Assembly (NCBI GenBank): GCA_003112755.1
Contig: BFBT01000002.1
Location: forward strand, 248,001 to 312,000
DNA from: Lawsonibacter asaccharolyticus
GTDB lineage: Bacteria > Bacillota > Clostridia > Oscillospirales > Oscillospiraceae
Reading direction: 5' to 3'
Length of the DNA stretch: 64,000 bases
Below, piece by piece: positions 8,139 through 16,300 of this stretch. Position numbers and translations under genes: made by a program. Under the pieces are notes generated by a model that saw only the letters and a list, made by a program, of their open reading frames with translations, was not told the DNA's origin and searched no databases. Position 1 is the first letter of the stretch; every line of letters begins with the position of its first letter.

Positions 8139-8172
8139 AAAGAAAGCCGCCGCCCGAAGGCAGCGGCTTTTT
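8139..8172 (-). terminator. Terminator of the eight-gene operon
   Basis: Minus strand: GCCGCTGCC TTCG GGCGGCGGC followed by TTTCTTTTGC. Confidence 0.8.
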
Positions 8173-8179
8173 GCAAGCA

Positions 8180-8443
8180 TCAGGGAATCAACTGTTTCAG
8201 ATAGTCCTTCACAGCGTCCTTACGAATCTGCTCCACCAGGAAATCAGGGATCTGGCAGTGGAAGACATTCCAATTGAAATCGCCAGAATTCTCGTCTTCT
8301 CGGATATCGAGAGCCTCCTCTAGCCGGTCCACAGCCTTGTCCAGTCTGCCTGGCTCGTTGTCTGCGAGCACAACAGCGGTGGATGTACCATCGGCGCCAG
8401 ATTCCACGCCTACATAGACATTCACGATGTACTTGCTCTCCAT
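8180..8443 (-). CDS. Hypothetical protein, 87 aa (last gene of operon)
   Basis: Small acidic protein with a ribosome site (GGAGG) and only 12 bases from the previous gene. Its first 30 residues alternate beta-strand-like hydrophobics and are followed by an acidic helix; the C-terminus is amphipathic. No family recognised. Position at the operon end, directly before a terminator, supports it as a real gene. Confidence 0.75.
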   Translation of the reverse strand: MESKYIVNVYVGVESGADGTSTAVVLADNEPGRLDKAVDRLEEALDIREDENSGDFNWNVFHCQIPDFLVEQIRKDAVKDYLKQLIP

Positions 8444-8455
8444 AGTTTTTCCTCC

Positions 8456-9325
8456 CTACTTCTGATTTTTCTGTTTCACATCCATTTGGTTGGCTGTATT
8501 CTGCAGTATACTGATAGCATCGTCGATACTGCAGCGGTAGCGATAGAAGAGATCTCCCTTGGGAGACTCATGAGTTGCTGCCTTAATGAAGGTCTTGATC
8601 TCGCCCATCATGCGATCTTGCAGCTTATTATGGTTCTCCACCTTCTGGCAGTACTTCCGATGCTTCTTCCGTTCTGCTTTCATGTTCTCCACATTGGCCA
8701 GCTCAGACTTATAGCTATACTTCTTCGTGGGTTCCCATTCGCAATAGTTGCAGCCTGCAACCACGCGTCCACCGCTGGAGTAGGCCCCGATCGGGCTTCC
8801 ACAGGCCGGACAGATCAGGTGGTCGGCCCGCCAATCATCGGAGCCATAGCACCAACGCTCGAACAGGTCATGGCCGGCCTCATTATGCAGCTTCAGGGCT
8901 GCAACCATGGCGTCCGTCATGTCGTCAGCCAGTCCACTCTCGAACTCGGCGCCCTCCACGAAGGCAATCGTCTTGCCACAGAGGTCGACCTCCTTGGTCA
9001 GCAGCTTAAAGACGGCAATGTCCACATTCTGCTCGCCGATGCGGGCAATCCAACGGACATGGAACCAATCCTCATCGGGCGTCATCAGGACCGAGTCGAC
9101 CAGGTAATAGGAGATGTCCTCCGGCTTCCGGGTCAGCTCACAGGCGTCCAGGAGTTTCTCCTTGCTGTCCGGGTCATTAAAGAGGTCATTCACCGCGTTC
9201 CGGAGCGCAATGTCGATCTTTCGGGCTACATTGCCGACCCGAGGCAGCTCTGAATTATTGCCTCTTGCCACATTGGCAATATCATCACCAAAGCCCAGCT
9301 TCTGAGCAAAATCCTTAAACAACAT
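8456..9325 (-). CDS. Zinc-ribbon hypothetical protein, 289 aa
   Basis: The middle carries CPACGSPIG followed by CNYCEWEP (about residues 173-200), a treble-clef or zinc-ribbon pair of CxxC motifs. The N-terminal two thirds have alternating helices and a Glu/Asp-rich strand region; the C-terminal 80 residues form a Lys/Glu coiled-coil-like helix. ATG follows AGGAGG. I cannot assign a family. In an operon of small proteins, several with Cys clusters, a nucleic-acid or protein-docking role is possible but unproven. Confidence 0.8.
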   Translation of the reverse strand: MLFKDFAQKLGFGDDIANVARGNNSELPRVGNVARKIDIALRNAVNDLFNDPDSKEKLLDACELTRKPEDISYYLVDSVLMTPDEDWFHVRWIARIGEQNVDIAVFKLLTKEVDLCGKTIAFVEGAEFESGLADDMTDAMVAALKLHNEAGHDLFERWCYGSDDWRADHLICPACGSPIGAYSSGGRVVAGCNYCEWEPTKKYSYKSELANVENMKAERKKHRKYCQKVENHNKLQDRMMGEIKTFIKAATHESPKGDLFYRYRCSIDDAISILQNTANQMDVKQKNQK

Positions 9326-9337
9326 GTTTCATTCCTC

Positions 9338-9721
9338 CTATACATTGTAGCTCTCCAGATGAGCGTCAATCTCATCAATAGCCTTGTTATATAGCACATC
9401 CAGGTTGTCTTGCCCCATCTCATGAGCCAGGTCGGTCCTGAGCTGAACGGCATCTAAATCCTCCAGGATCCGGAAGTGCTTGGGCGATGGGAAATCCATG
9501 CAGAATGCCTGAAAATCACCGGTCGCCCCACGAACATCCACATACACCCGGTCAGGAGCGATGCAGAAGAAATGCTCCAGCCCAGCCCACAGATCGCCGG
9601 GATCCTCATCTCTCCAATGGAAGGCTGAAATCGGATACCCAAGGCGGTCGTGCAACGCCAAGGCGAACACCCCGCAAACTCCATGAAGGAATATGCGGGG
9701 GTATCCGTTCGCCCGGAGCAT
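9338..9721 (-). CDS. Hypothetical protein with GxCGVFALAL motif, 127 aa
   Basis: I place the start at ATG 9721, two bases after the upstream stop (TGACCATG), as expected for translational coupling; a TTG at 9736 is the alternative. Early in the protein comes HGVCGVFALALHDRLGYPI, followed by histidines and YVDVRGATGD. A Cys in a GxCGxFA context with downstream His and Asp recalls papain-like or transglutaminase-like enzymes, but the order and spacing are not enough to claim it. No ribosome site is visible, which favours coupled translation. Confidence 0.7.
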   Translation of the reverse strand: MLRANGYPRIFLHGVCGVFALALHDRLGYPISAFHWRDEDPGDLWAGLEHFFCIAPDRVYVDVRGATGDFQAFCMDFPSPKHFRILEDLDAVQLRTDLAHEMGQDNLDVLYNKAIDEIDAHLESYNV

Positions 9722-9723
9722 GG

Positions 9724-9933
9724 TCAGATCATACAATCCCGCTTCACAGCCTGCAGCAGTTCCTTATACCGCTTCAAGTTGGCGAGATTCTGGGAGTGAG
9801 GATTAGGAGCCTCATCTCCTTCATAGGCCAGTTCCCAGATATGCTCGTTGGACATGGCCGCCTCAGTTTCCTGAATGGCCTCGTCCAGCATCTGCTCAAA
9901 CCAGCCATTGACGATTTCGATGTCAGGACACAT
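9724..9933 (-). CDS. Small acidic helical protein, 69 aa
   Basis: Starts inside the end of the upstream gene (11-base overlap), with AAAGGAGAG before ATG. The sequence is Glu/Asn/Gln-rich and almost all helical. It is not recognised. The overlaps on both sides mark it as part of a tightly coupled operon. Confidence 0.75.
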   Translation of the reverse strand: MCPDIEIVNGWFEQMLDEAIQETEAAMSNEHIWELAYEGDEAPNPHSQNLANLKRYKELLQAVKRDCMI

Positions 9934-10477
9934 GTTTCTTCTCTCTCCTTTCGATTACTTCCCGTGCAAACTCTTCCTTGGTGATTCTCCCAGAGGTCCA
10001 CGGCCCCGTATAGGTGCCGATGTCGGGCAGATACTTCAGCAGAGACTTGCGGATGGCGAACATGTACTTGTCGAACCACCCACGCTGCAGGCCCTCCAGT
10101 TCGCCGTCGCCCTTCTGGAGCAACTTCACAGCCAACGACCACTCGTTGTCCTCAACTGCGATGCAGTAGAGCTGGTTTTCCATGATGATGCGGGCCCCAT
10201 GTTCCAAGCGGGAAGGCTCGCACCTTTTGAATGATGGATACCATGCATGGATGTCGTACATGAAATCGCCCAGGAGCCGGGCCAGGTTTGCCTGGCTCTC
10301 GTCCGGATCATACTTCCACTCGGAGCCACACAGATCCTCAGAAGTCATGCCTCCCAAGAACCGAAAGTCGCGGGTGCCCGTCTTAGGGTCATCCTTCACA
10401 TAGACCTCGATGTGATCGCGGTCGATGAAGTACAACCCCTCATACTTCCCGTGAACACAGGTATTTCCTCGTCCCAT
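9923..10477 (-). CDS. Hypothetical protein, 184 aa
   Basis: The open frame extends upstream to 10681, but that part overlaps the previous gene in another frame. The start at 10477 follows AAGGGAAGGG, 4 bases after the upstream stop. The protein is mixed alpha/beta, with several Trp and Tyr residues and a basic C-terminus (REVIERREKKH). No transmembrane segment or known motif. Confidence 0.75.
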   Translation of the reverse strand: MGRGNTCVHGKYEGLYFIDRDHIEVYVKDDPKTGTRDFRFLGGMTSEDLCGSEWKYDPDESQANLARLLGDFMYDIHAWYPSFKRCEPSRLEHGARIIMENQLYCIAVEDNEWSLAVKLLQKGDGELEGLQRGWFDKYMFAIRKSLLKYLPDIGTYTGPWTSGRITKEEFAREVIERREKKHVS

Positions 10478-10481
10478 ATGT

Positions 10482-10778
10482 TTATCCCTTCCCTTCATCT
10501 TCCACCTTGGTCGTATACCGGGGGTTGAAGTCTTCTTCGGCGATCTCAACGACCATCTGGTCATCGTCATCGTCACCATCGGCAGGATAGGCCAGCGGGC
10601 AGGTATCTGCCCGGCAGCAGCCAATCCCTTCGTCCTCATCGCCGCAGTCAGGATGGCTGCAGTTGTAGCCATTGTTGACATTCGGCTTATTTTCGTAGCC
10701 CTCAGTGAGGTATGCGTTGAAGAAATAGCCGCAGCGGCGGGCTAGCATATTGAGACTCATTTTTACTTCAATCATCAT
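10482..10778 (-). CDS. Small Cys-rich acidic protein, 98 aa
   Basis: Contains CSHPDC, then CCRADTCPLAY in the middle, five Cys within about 20 residues, and a run of Asp (DGDDDDDQ). Such clusters usually bind zinc or iron. Two in-frame ATGs (10778 and 10775) follow AAGGAGATT; either could be used. Function unknown. Confidence 0.75.
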   Translation of the reverse strand: MMIEVKMSLNMLARRCGYFFNAYLTEGYENKPNVNNGYNCSHPDCGDEDEGIGCCRADTCPLAYPADGDDDDDQMVVEIAEEDFNPRYTTKVEDEGKG

Positions 10779-10792
10779 AATCTCCTTCTTGG

Positions 10793-10966
10793 TCAGGATG
10801 CCTTATAAGCCCCGCATCTGGAATAGATGCCAAGCAGACAGGTGCCTTCGTATTCGTGCGCACACTCGTAGTTCACGCACTCGTTGGCGGTGTGATCCGG
10901 ATACAGCGCACATTCAAAACAGTCGCCGGTACGCGGACAGGTATCACACGGATGTTTCTTTTCCAT
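10793..10966 (-). CDS. Small Cys-rich protein, 57 aa
   Basis: HPCDTCPRTGDCFEC, then CVNYECAHEYEGTCLL and a last Cys: nine Cys in 57 residues, spaced as two or more metal-binding knuckles. ATG at 10966 follows GTGAGG; an in-frame GTG at 10987 is possible. Overlaps the previous gene by several codons. Confidence 0.75.
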   Translation of the reverse strand: MEKKHPCDTCPRTGDCFECALYPDHTANECVNYECAHEYEGTCLLGIYSRCGAYKAS

Positions 10967-10976
10967 GTCCGACACC

Positions 10977-11147
10977 TCACTTCCCACTCAGGTTGATGAC
11001 GCCCTCAGTGCAGCCATCATCCTCGGTGATGACAGGCATACGCTCGTACACCAGTGGGAAACGGCACTCGCCGTTGTTGTTGAGGGCGCAGTCGGTGCTT
11101 TCACAGTCGAAGCACATGCCTAGCAGCTCGTTAATGTTCTTCTCCAT
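10977..11147 (-). CDS. Small Cys-rich protein, 56 aa (first gene of operon)
   Basis: ATG at 11147 follows AGGAGGCAATAC. The product starts MEKNINELLG and has CFDC, then CALNNNGEC and a later Cys, a likely metal-binding pattern. It overlaps the ribosome-site region of the next gene. The length is below common ORF cut-offs, so it is easily missed; codon use and the ribosome site support it. Confidence 0.75.
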   Translation of the reverse strand: MEKNINELLGMCFDCESTDCALNNNGECRFPLVYERMPVITEDDGCTEGVINLSGK

Positions 11148-11197
11148 ATGTATTGCCTCCTGAATTTTTTATTTGTCTCAGAATTGGAAATCTGACT

Positions 11198-11228
11198 AAT
11201 TCTATGCAACCATTACAATACTTATTCT
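11198..11228 (-). promoter_or_regulatory. Weak element-type promoter of the eight-gene operon
   Basis: GAATAAG, 14 bases, CATAGAATT on the minus strand. Confidence 0.4.
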
Positions 11229-11278
11229 AATGATTTTGTCTGTGTTCTTTGTTGCTTCCCTGTTAGCTGGGGAGTTCA

Positions 11279-11366
11279 GTCTTTTTTAACAAGGAAATGG
11301 GGGTGGGAAGTTTTTGCTTTGCGTTCAGTCCGGAGCTGTGCCTTATATGGTCCGTGAGGGCTCCTC
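11279..11366 (+). repeat. Dispersed element, copy 5 (short form)
   Basis: GTCTTTTTTAACAAGGAAAT ... TATATGGTCCGTGAGGGCTC. It starts 50 bp behind the operon promoter and points away from the operon. Confidence 0.85.
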
Positions 11367-11389
11367 AACTTGTGGTCTTTGAGCGTGCA

Positions 11390-11419
11390 GAATGGAATAG
11401 CGGAAATTTGCATACGATT
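11390..11419 (+). promoter_or_regulatory. Possible element-type promoter of the 11624 gene
   Basis: GAATGGA, 14 bases, CATACGATT; about 200 bp before the gene. Confidence 0.4.
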
Positions 11420-11623
11420 AGTCGTTCCTCCAATTTGGGATGAGAGACCGATGAGGGACATCTTAGGGGGAACAAGTAGGCTAAGGAGAAAAACAAAAAA
11501 TGCAGGCATCCACTGGAAGCCTGTATAGGATATAGTACTGCGACAGGGATGTGGGCGATCCCTTCTTCAGAGCGAATGGTCTATTGGCACTGCTATCCTC
11601 CGATCAAAAGGAGGATTCCAACA

Positions 11624-12049
11624 ATGTTGTTCCAAAATTTAGTGCTGATAGCCGCAATCCTGATGCTGGCAGTCTTGCTGGCATACCGGCCAGTCCTTCT
11701 TCCAAAGAAACCGGCCAATCCGAATCTAAAGCGCTTGCTGGCGCTCTGCGAATATCTGGCAGCGGTCATCCGGCTGTTCATCGATCTTGGCGACTATGCC
11801 GCCCAAAAGAAGATCGATAGGCGGCTTAGAGAGCGCGCCGCTATCTCGCAGATTGCCACAAATGAGACGAAAACGCAGTCCGATGCCATGTGCGAAATGG
11901 CAAGGAACGGCGTTTCCGTCAAGCACGATTCGGCGGATCACCATCGCTCTGTTGAAGGTTCACAGCCCAACCAGAGGAGGAATCTGCCGAAATCTATTCT
12001 GGAGCTTCTCTATGCTGCGCTGAAAGCGCTGTTTAAGAAAGACTCCTGA
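11624..12049 (+). CDS. Small membrane-anchored protein, 141 aa
   Basis: ATG at 11624 follows AAAAGGAGG. Residues 3-22 (LVLIAAILMLAVLLAYRP) form one membrane segment. A basic, helical cytoplasmic part follows, with MCEMARNGVSV and a C-terminal amphipathic helix ending ALKALFKK. A decayed relative lacking its membrane start lies at 24550-24813 (ICKMAKNSVPIE, same C-terminal helix), and a GGTAGCAGCCTGAA-like sequence follows both. Function unknown. Confidence 0.7.
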   Translation: MLFQNLVLIAAILMLAVLLAYRPVLLPKKPANPNLKRLLALCEYLAAVIRLFIDLGDYAAQKKIDRRLRERAAISQIATNETKTQSDAMCEMARNGVSVKHDSADHHRSVEGSQPNQRRNLPKSILELLYAALKALFKKDS

Positions 12050-12078
12050 CCACCCAACCAAAAACTTGGGAGGGTAGC

Positions 12079-12103
12079 AGCCTGAACCCAATCAGGCTAT
12101 TTG
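12079..12103 (+). terminator. Weak hairpin after the 11624 gene
   Basis: AGCCTGA/TCAGGCT stem followed by ATTTGC; the T-run is poor. Confidence 0.35.
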
Positions 12104-12175
12104 CATGGTATGCAAATACGGAGAAAACTATTGGCGCATACCAATATCGAATATGCCTAACAGCATCACTACTAA

Positions 12176-12209
12176 GACAGCTTCCGATTTTCGGAGGCTG
12201 TTTCCTTTT
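12176..12209 (+). terminator. Rho-independent terminator
   Basis: ACAGCTTCCGATTTTCGGAG with GCTGT, then TTCCTTTT. Confidence 0.7.
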
Positions 12210-12216
12210 GTACGGG

Positions 12217-12256
12217 GAACTTGCGGCTGTAGTTTTCCAAAGGAAACCTATGTTGG
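12217..12256 (+). repeat. 3' half of a dispersed element
   Basis: Only the inner hairpin (TTTTCCAAAGGAAACC) and the CTATGTTGGGTC end are present, directly followed by the complete copy 6, as if one copy landed on or recombined with another. Confidence 0.6.
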
Positions 12257-12360
12257 GTCTTTATTAACAAAGAAAAGTGGCACATCAATTTCTTTTTGCC
12301 AGGGCTGTGCCGCAGGCCGGCTCCTCTTGGAGCCTATGTAGGGTCCGTGAGCCCTGCTTG
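12257..12360 (+). repeat. Dispersed element, copy 6 (long form)
   Basis: TCTTTATTAACAAAGAAAAG ... GGCTCC(TCTT)GGAGCC ... GGGTCCGTGAGCCCTGC. Confidence 0.85.
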
Positions 12361-12406
12361 TTAGCAACAACATCTGAGAGAACTAATTGTTGGAGGAAAC
12401 AATGGA

Positions 12407-12475
12407 ACCTCACGGACCCACGCAGGATCCCGCGAGGGAACCGGCTGCGGCGGGCTCCCACACAGCAGGGTAAAA
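12407..12475 (-). repeat. Dispersed element, copy 7 (5' end missing)
   Basis: Minus strand: GGTTCCCTCGCGGGATCC ... GGGTCCGTGAGG. Faces copy 6. Together with two terminators these copies fill the 12050-12600 gap. Confidence 0.65.
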
Positions 12476-12544
12476 CCTCCCTGCCCGCGGAACAACCATC
12501 CTCCCTCTCCCCCGCCATCGCACATCAGCAACCTCTTCTACAAA

Positions 12545-12589
12545 CAAAAAACAGCCCCCAGACTGACTATCACAGCCAGCCTGGGGGCT
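12545..12589 (-). terminator. Terminator of the SpoVG-like gene
   Basis: Minus strand: AGCCCCCAG ... CTGGGGGCT followed by GTTTTTTG. Confidence 0.8.
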
Positions 12590-12601
12590 AATGTTCTTCA
12601 A

Positions 12602-13231
12602 TTAAGCGGGCTCCTCGGTATCCTGCACAGGCTCATCCGCAGCAACCTCCGCCACCTTAAAATAGGCGTCCGTCACCAGCTTATACAATGCCTCATAGGG
12701 CTCTGCCTGGAACCGGAAATACCTGGCCGGCCGCCGGCCGCCCTGCAGGGTATAGGTAGGCAGCTGGACGACATAGGCGGGCGGATCAATGGCCTTGATG
12801 ACAGCGATCCGGTTGAGCCGGAGCTCGCCATCAACGGTCACGGAGACCATGGCCTTCACCGGAATATGGTTGTCAGGGAACTTATGCAGTTTCAGCCGGC
12901 TGAACACAGGCAGCCGGAACTCCTCCACCGTCTCAAAGGTCTTGGTGTAGTCGTTGACCTGGGCTTCCACAGCCTCGGCCAGCGTCTCCTCCACGGCCTT
13001 GTGCATGACGGCCCGGAACTCTGGGCTGCTGGGGTTGAAGGGATTGAGGGTAGTCCCACTTTTGGTATGCACGACCGGCATCCGCAGCTGGTTGCCCTCC
13101 TGCCCCTCCCGGGGCTTCAGCAGGTGCATATTGACGATCCGGATGCCATTGTCGAACAGCAGCTCGGCGGTAGCCAGGACCACAGAACGCCTGTCCTTGG
13201 GGCGGATGACGCGACACTCGACGATTTTCAT
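12602..13231 (-). CDS. Tandem SpoVG-domain protein, 209 aa
   Basis: SpoVG is a small (about 90-residue) nucleic-acid-binding regulator. Here two such units appear fused: residues 1-85 (MKIVECRVIRP, MPVVHTKSGTTLNPFNP, then a C-terminal helix) and about 105-195 (LKLHKFPD, VKAMVSVTVDGELRLNRI, VVQLPTY, YEALYKLVTDAYFK). Both keep the strand pattern and the closing helix. AAAAGGAG precedes ATG. It lies 86 bp behind the giant adhesin gene on the same strand, so co-transcription is likely. Identification rests on pattern, not alignment. Confidence 0.7.
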   Translation of the reverse strand: MKIVECRVIRPKDRRSVVLATAELLFDNGIRIVNMHLLKPREGQEGNQLRMPVVHTKSGTTLNPFNPSSPEFRAVMHKAVEETLAEAVEAQVNDYTKTFETVEEFRLPVFSRLKLHKFPDNHIPVKAMVSVTVDGELRLNRIAVIKAIDPPAYVVQLPTYTLQGGRRPARYFRFQAEPYEALYKLVTDAYFKVAEVAADEPVQDTEEPA

Positions 13232-13317
13232 AAGACATTATCTCCTTTTCATGTCCGGCCCTATGCCGGGGCCCCTTTCCAGAGGCCCCGAGCAGGCCGG
13301 TTGTTTGATGGCCGGGC

Positions 13318-16300
13318 TTAGTACCCAGTCTTGGGCAGAGTGCTGGGCAGCTTTCCGCCGCCATTATTGACCACATTGGTGGTGCAGAGGGCCGACTCAG
13401 TCTTCCAATAGCCGTTGTACTGGCCGCCGCACTCAGAGCGCATCATGATGATGTACCCATTGGGCACGGTCGGCATCACATACCCGTAGAAGACAGGGGC
13501 GCTGGTCACTTTGAAGCCGGCAGGCACGGTGCCAAACTCAAACCGCACATCGGTGACATATTCTCCACTCTGGACATCCAGAGCCAGGGAGGACAGGTCG
13601 TACTGGTAAGAGCTGGCCGAGCTGAGGCCGGTGGCCATGGGCCGGTAGTCGTTCATGTTGGTCTTATAGCTGATGTTGTAGGCAACATCAGAGGACCACT
13701 TGCCGGTAAACAGGGTCCCGCCGCGGACGGCGTCCGTGGGGATCGTGATGTTGAGGAAGAAGTTATCCAGGCGGTCGCCGGAGTCATTGTTGGCCGCCTT
13801 GAACAGGTACTTGGAGAAGGCCCCGGCGCTGGCGTTGGCGTTGCCGGCCACCGTATGGGTGACCTTCAGGTTCATGGGCGCGGCCTGATATTCGACTCGG
13901 ACCACATCATTGTTGATTTTGATGTACACCTCAGTCTCCTTGCCGGACAGGCCAAAGTAAGGAGCGGGCGACTTCTCGCGGATGATGTAGCGTCCGATGG
14001 GCAGGCCGGGCGAAGCGGCGACACCATAGGAGTCAGTCTCAATGGTAGCCAGCACCGCATAACTGAACGGGTCGTAGATCTCGAACACGGCGCCCGGCAG
14101 GTTGCTGCCGGCAGCCAGGTCCAGAGTCGCGTTGTAGGCGGTGGAGGTCAGATGCACCTGGATCTGGCCCGCCTGGTTGTAGAGCTTCCACACGACCTCG
14201 GCGGTCTGCCCGTTGAGCACCTCAATGGTCTTGGGGATAGTATCCGCCGTATAGCCATTGGGTACCGAGATCATGTTCAGCGTGTAGGTCCCATCCACCA
14301 GGGCGCCCCGCAGGGTGACATAGCCCTCATTGTTGGTGGTGTACTCGTCGACGATCTTGCCGGAGCTATCCTTGAGGGTCAGCTTGACCCCATAGATGGG
14401 AGCGCCGGATGTCCCATCGACCACCTTTACACGCATGCTGGAGAGCTGGGTCAGGACAAAGTCCACGATGGTGGGCTGGTCGGCCTTGACCTCCACATTG
14501 CGCTTGGCGCACAGGGAGTAGTTCTCATAGCCCTTGGGCAGGCGGGTCTGCTCGATGACATACCAGCCGGGCTCAAGGTCCACATAGACCAGGCCTGCCT
14601 TGTCGGAGGTGTAGGTACCGACGACGGAGCCATCCAGCTTGGTGACCTTATACTCCACGCCGGGCACCATGGCGCCCGTCTGGCTTACAGAGGTCCGGAT
14701 CTGGACGCCGTAGGTCTTTCCAAACTGGAACCGGACCTGGGCGGTGCCGTCGCTGGTGATCTCCACATTCTGGCTCTGGTTGACCTCAGAGAGCGTGTAG
14801 CCATCTGGGGCCTTGGTGACTGTCACCACATACCAACCGGCGTCCAGGCCAGGTACACGGATGATGCCCGCAGTGTCGGTAGCGTAGGTCCCGACCCTGG
14901 TGCCATCGATCGTGGTCACTTCCACTCGCATACCGGCAAGGCCCTTCTCCGCGGCGTCCACGCCGTAGATGTTCAGGGTGCCGCCGGCGTTGAATACCAG
15001 CCGGACATTGACCGCTACGCCATTCTGGATCTGCACGGTCGTCTCGGTCACATTGGGGGTGTAGCCATCCGGGTTCTTGATGACCTTGATCACATAGTAC
15101 CCGGAGGTCAGCTTATCAGTCTGGACGATGCCCGTGTTGTCGGTGGTCCAGGTATTGATGAGCTCGCCGTTCTGCCGCCAGATCTCAATGACCACGCCAG
15201 CCAGAGGCTGGTTGGACTGGTCCACCGTGTTGACGGTGATGCCGGCATAGGGGGTATCGGTAAAGGTCGCGTGGGCAAACTCGCTGTCTTTCACATGGAC
15301 CAGCTGGGAGGGAGCATCCATCTCATAGCCTGTGGGGGCTGCCAGCTCCTCCACTGTGTACATACCAGGAGTCAGGCCGCCCACCAGGGCAAGGCCATCC
15401 TCATCGGTGACATATTCACCGATCACGATATTGTCCGAGTTCCGGGTGACCTGGAACCGGGCGTTGGGCAGCGGCGCGGAGGTGACCCGGTCCAGTTTTT
15501 CGATGACGATGCCGGAGGTCACATTCTGGAAGACCACCGTGCGGGTCTCGTTGGAGACCACAGTTGCACGGATCTCTGTCTCCGTCATCGTGTAGCCATC
15601 CGGGGCGTAGGTCTGCTTGACGATATAGTCGCCGGCAGGCAGGTTGCCCCAGATGATGGTGCCATCGTTGCCGGTGACGCCCTCCATGATCATCTCACCA
15701 GTCTTGGCTACGATCAGCTGGAACCGGCCGTTTGGCAGCTGGTGCCCGTCCGCCTTATCCTCCAGCCGGACGATCAGGGACCCGTAAGCCAGGTCCTCGA
15801 AGGTGACCCGGTTGATTTGACCTGCTTTGACTGTGATCGTCTTTTCCGTCACATTGGGCAGTTCATAGCCATCCGGAGCCGCGACCTCGCGCACGATATA
15901 GTGGCCAGGCTCGATGGGCCGGATCAGGGCCTCGCCCTGGGCGTCGGTGGTGTAGCGTCCGATGAATGCTCCATCTGCATGGTAGACTTCAAACACAGCG
16001 CCAGCAACGCCGCGGCCAGTGTCTGCGTCACCCTTGAAGATGACCAGAGAAGCCATAGGCGCGTTCTCCACCACCAGGGTGGCCAGCTGGCCCTCCACCA
16101 CTTCGACACGGTGGACAGTCTCGTCCAGCAGATAGCCGTCCGGCTGCTCCACTTCCTTGACATAGTACACTCCGGGGGTTGCGATCGGATAGGTGGCGGT
16201 ACCAGTGGTGTCGGTGGTGACCTCGCCCAGTACACGGCCCTCGGCAGTCCGGATCTCAAACTTGGCGCCCATCAGGGGCTCGTCGTCGACCGTAGACACC

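Noticed and set aside
12105..12591. Frames of 78 and 104 codons
   Set aside because: They run through dispersed elements and terminators and have no ribosome site.
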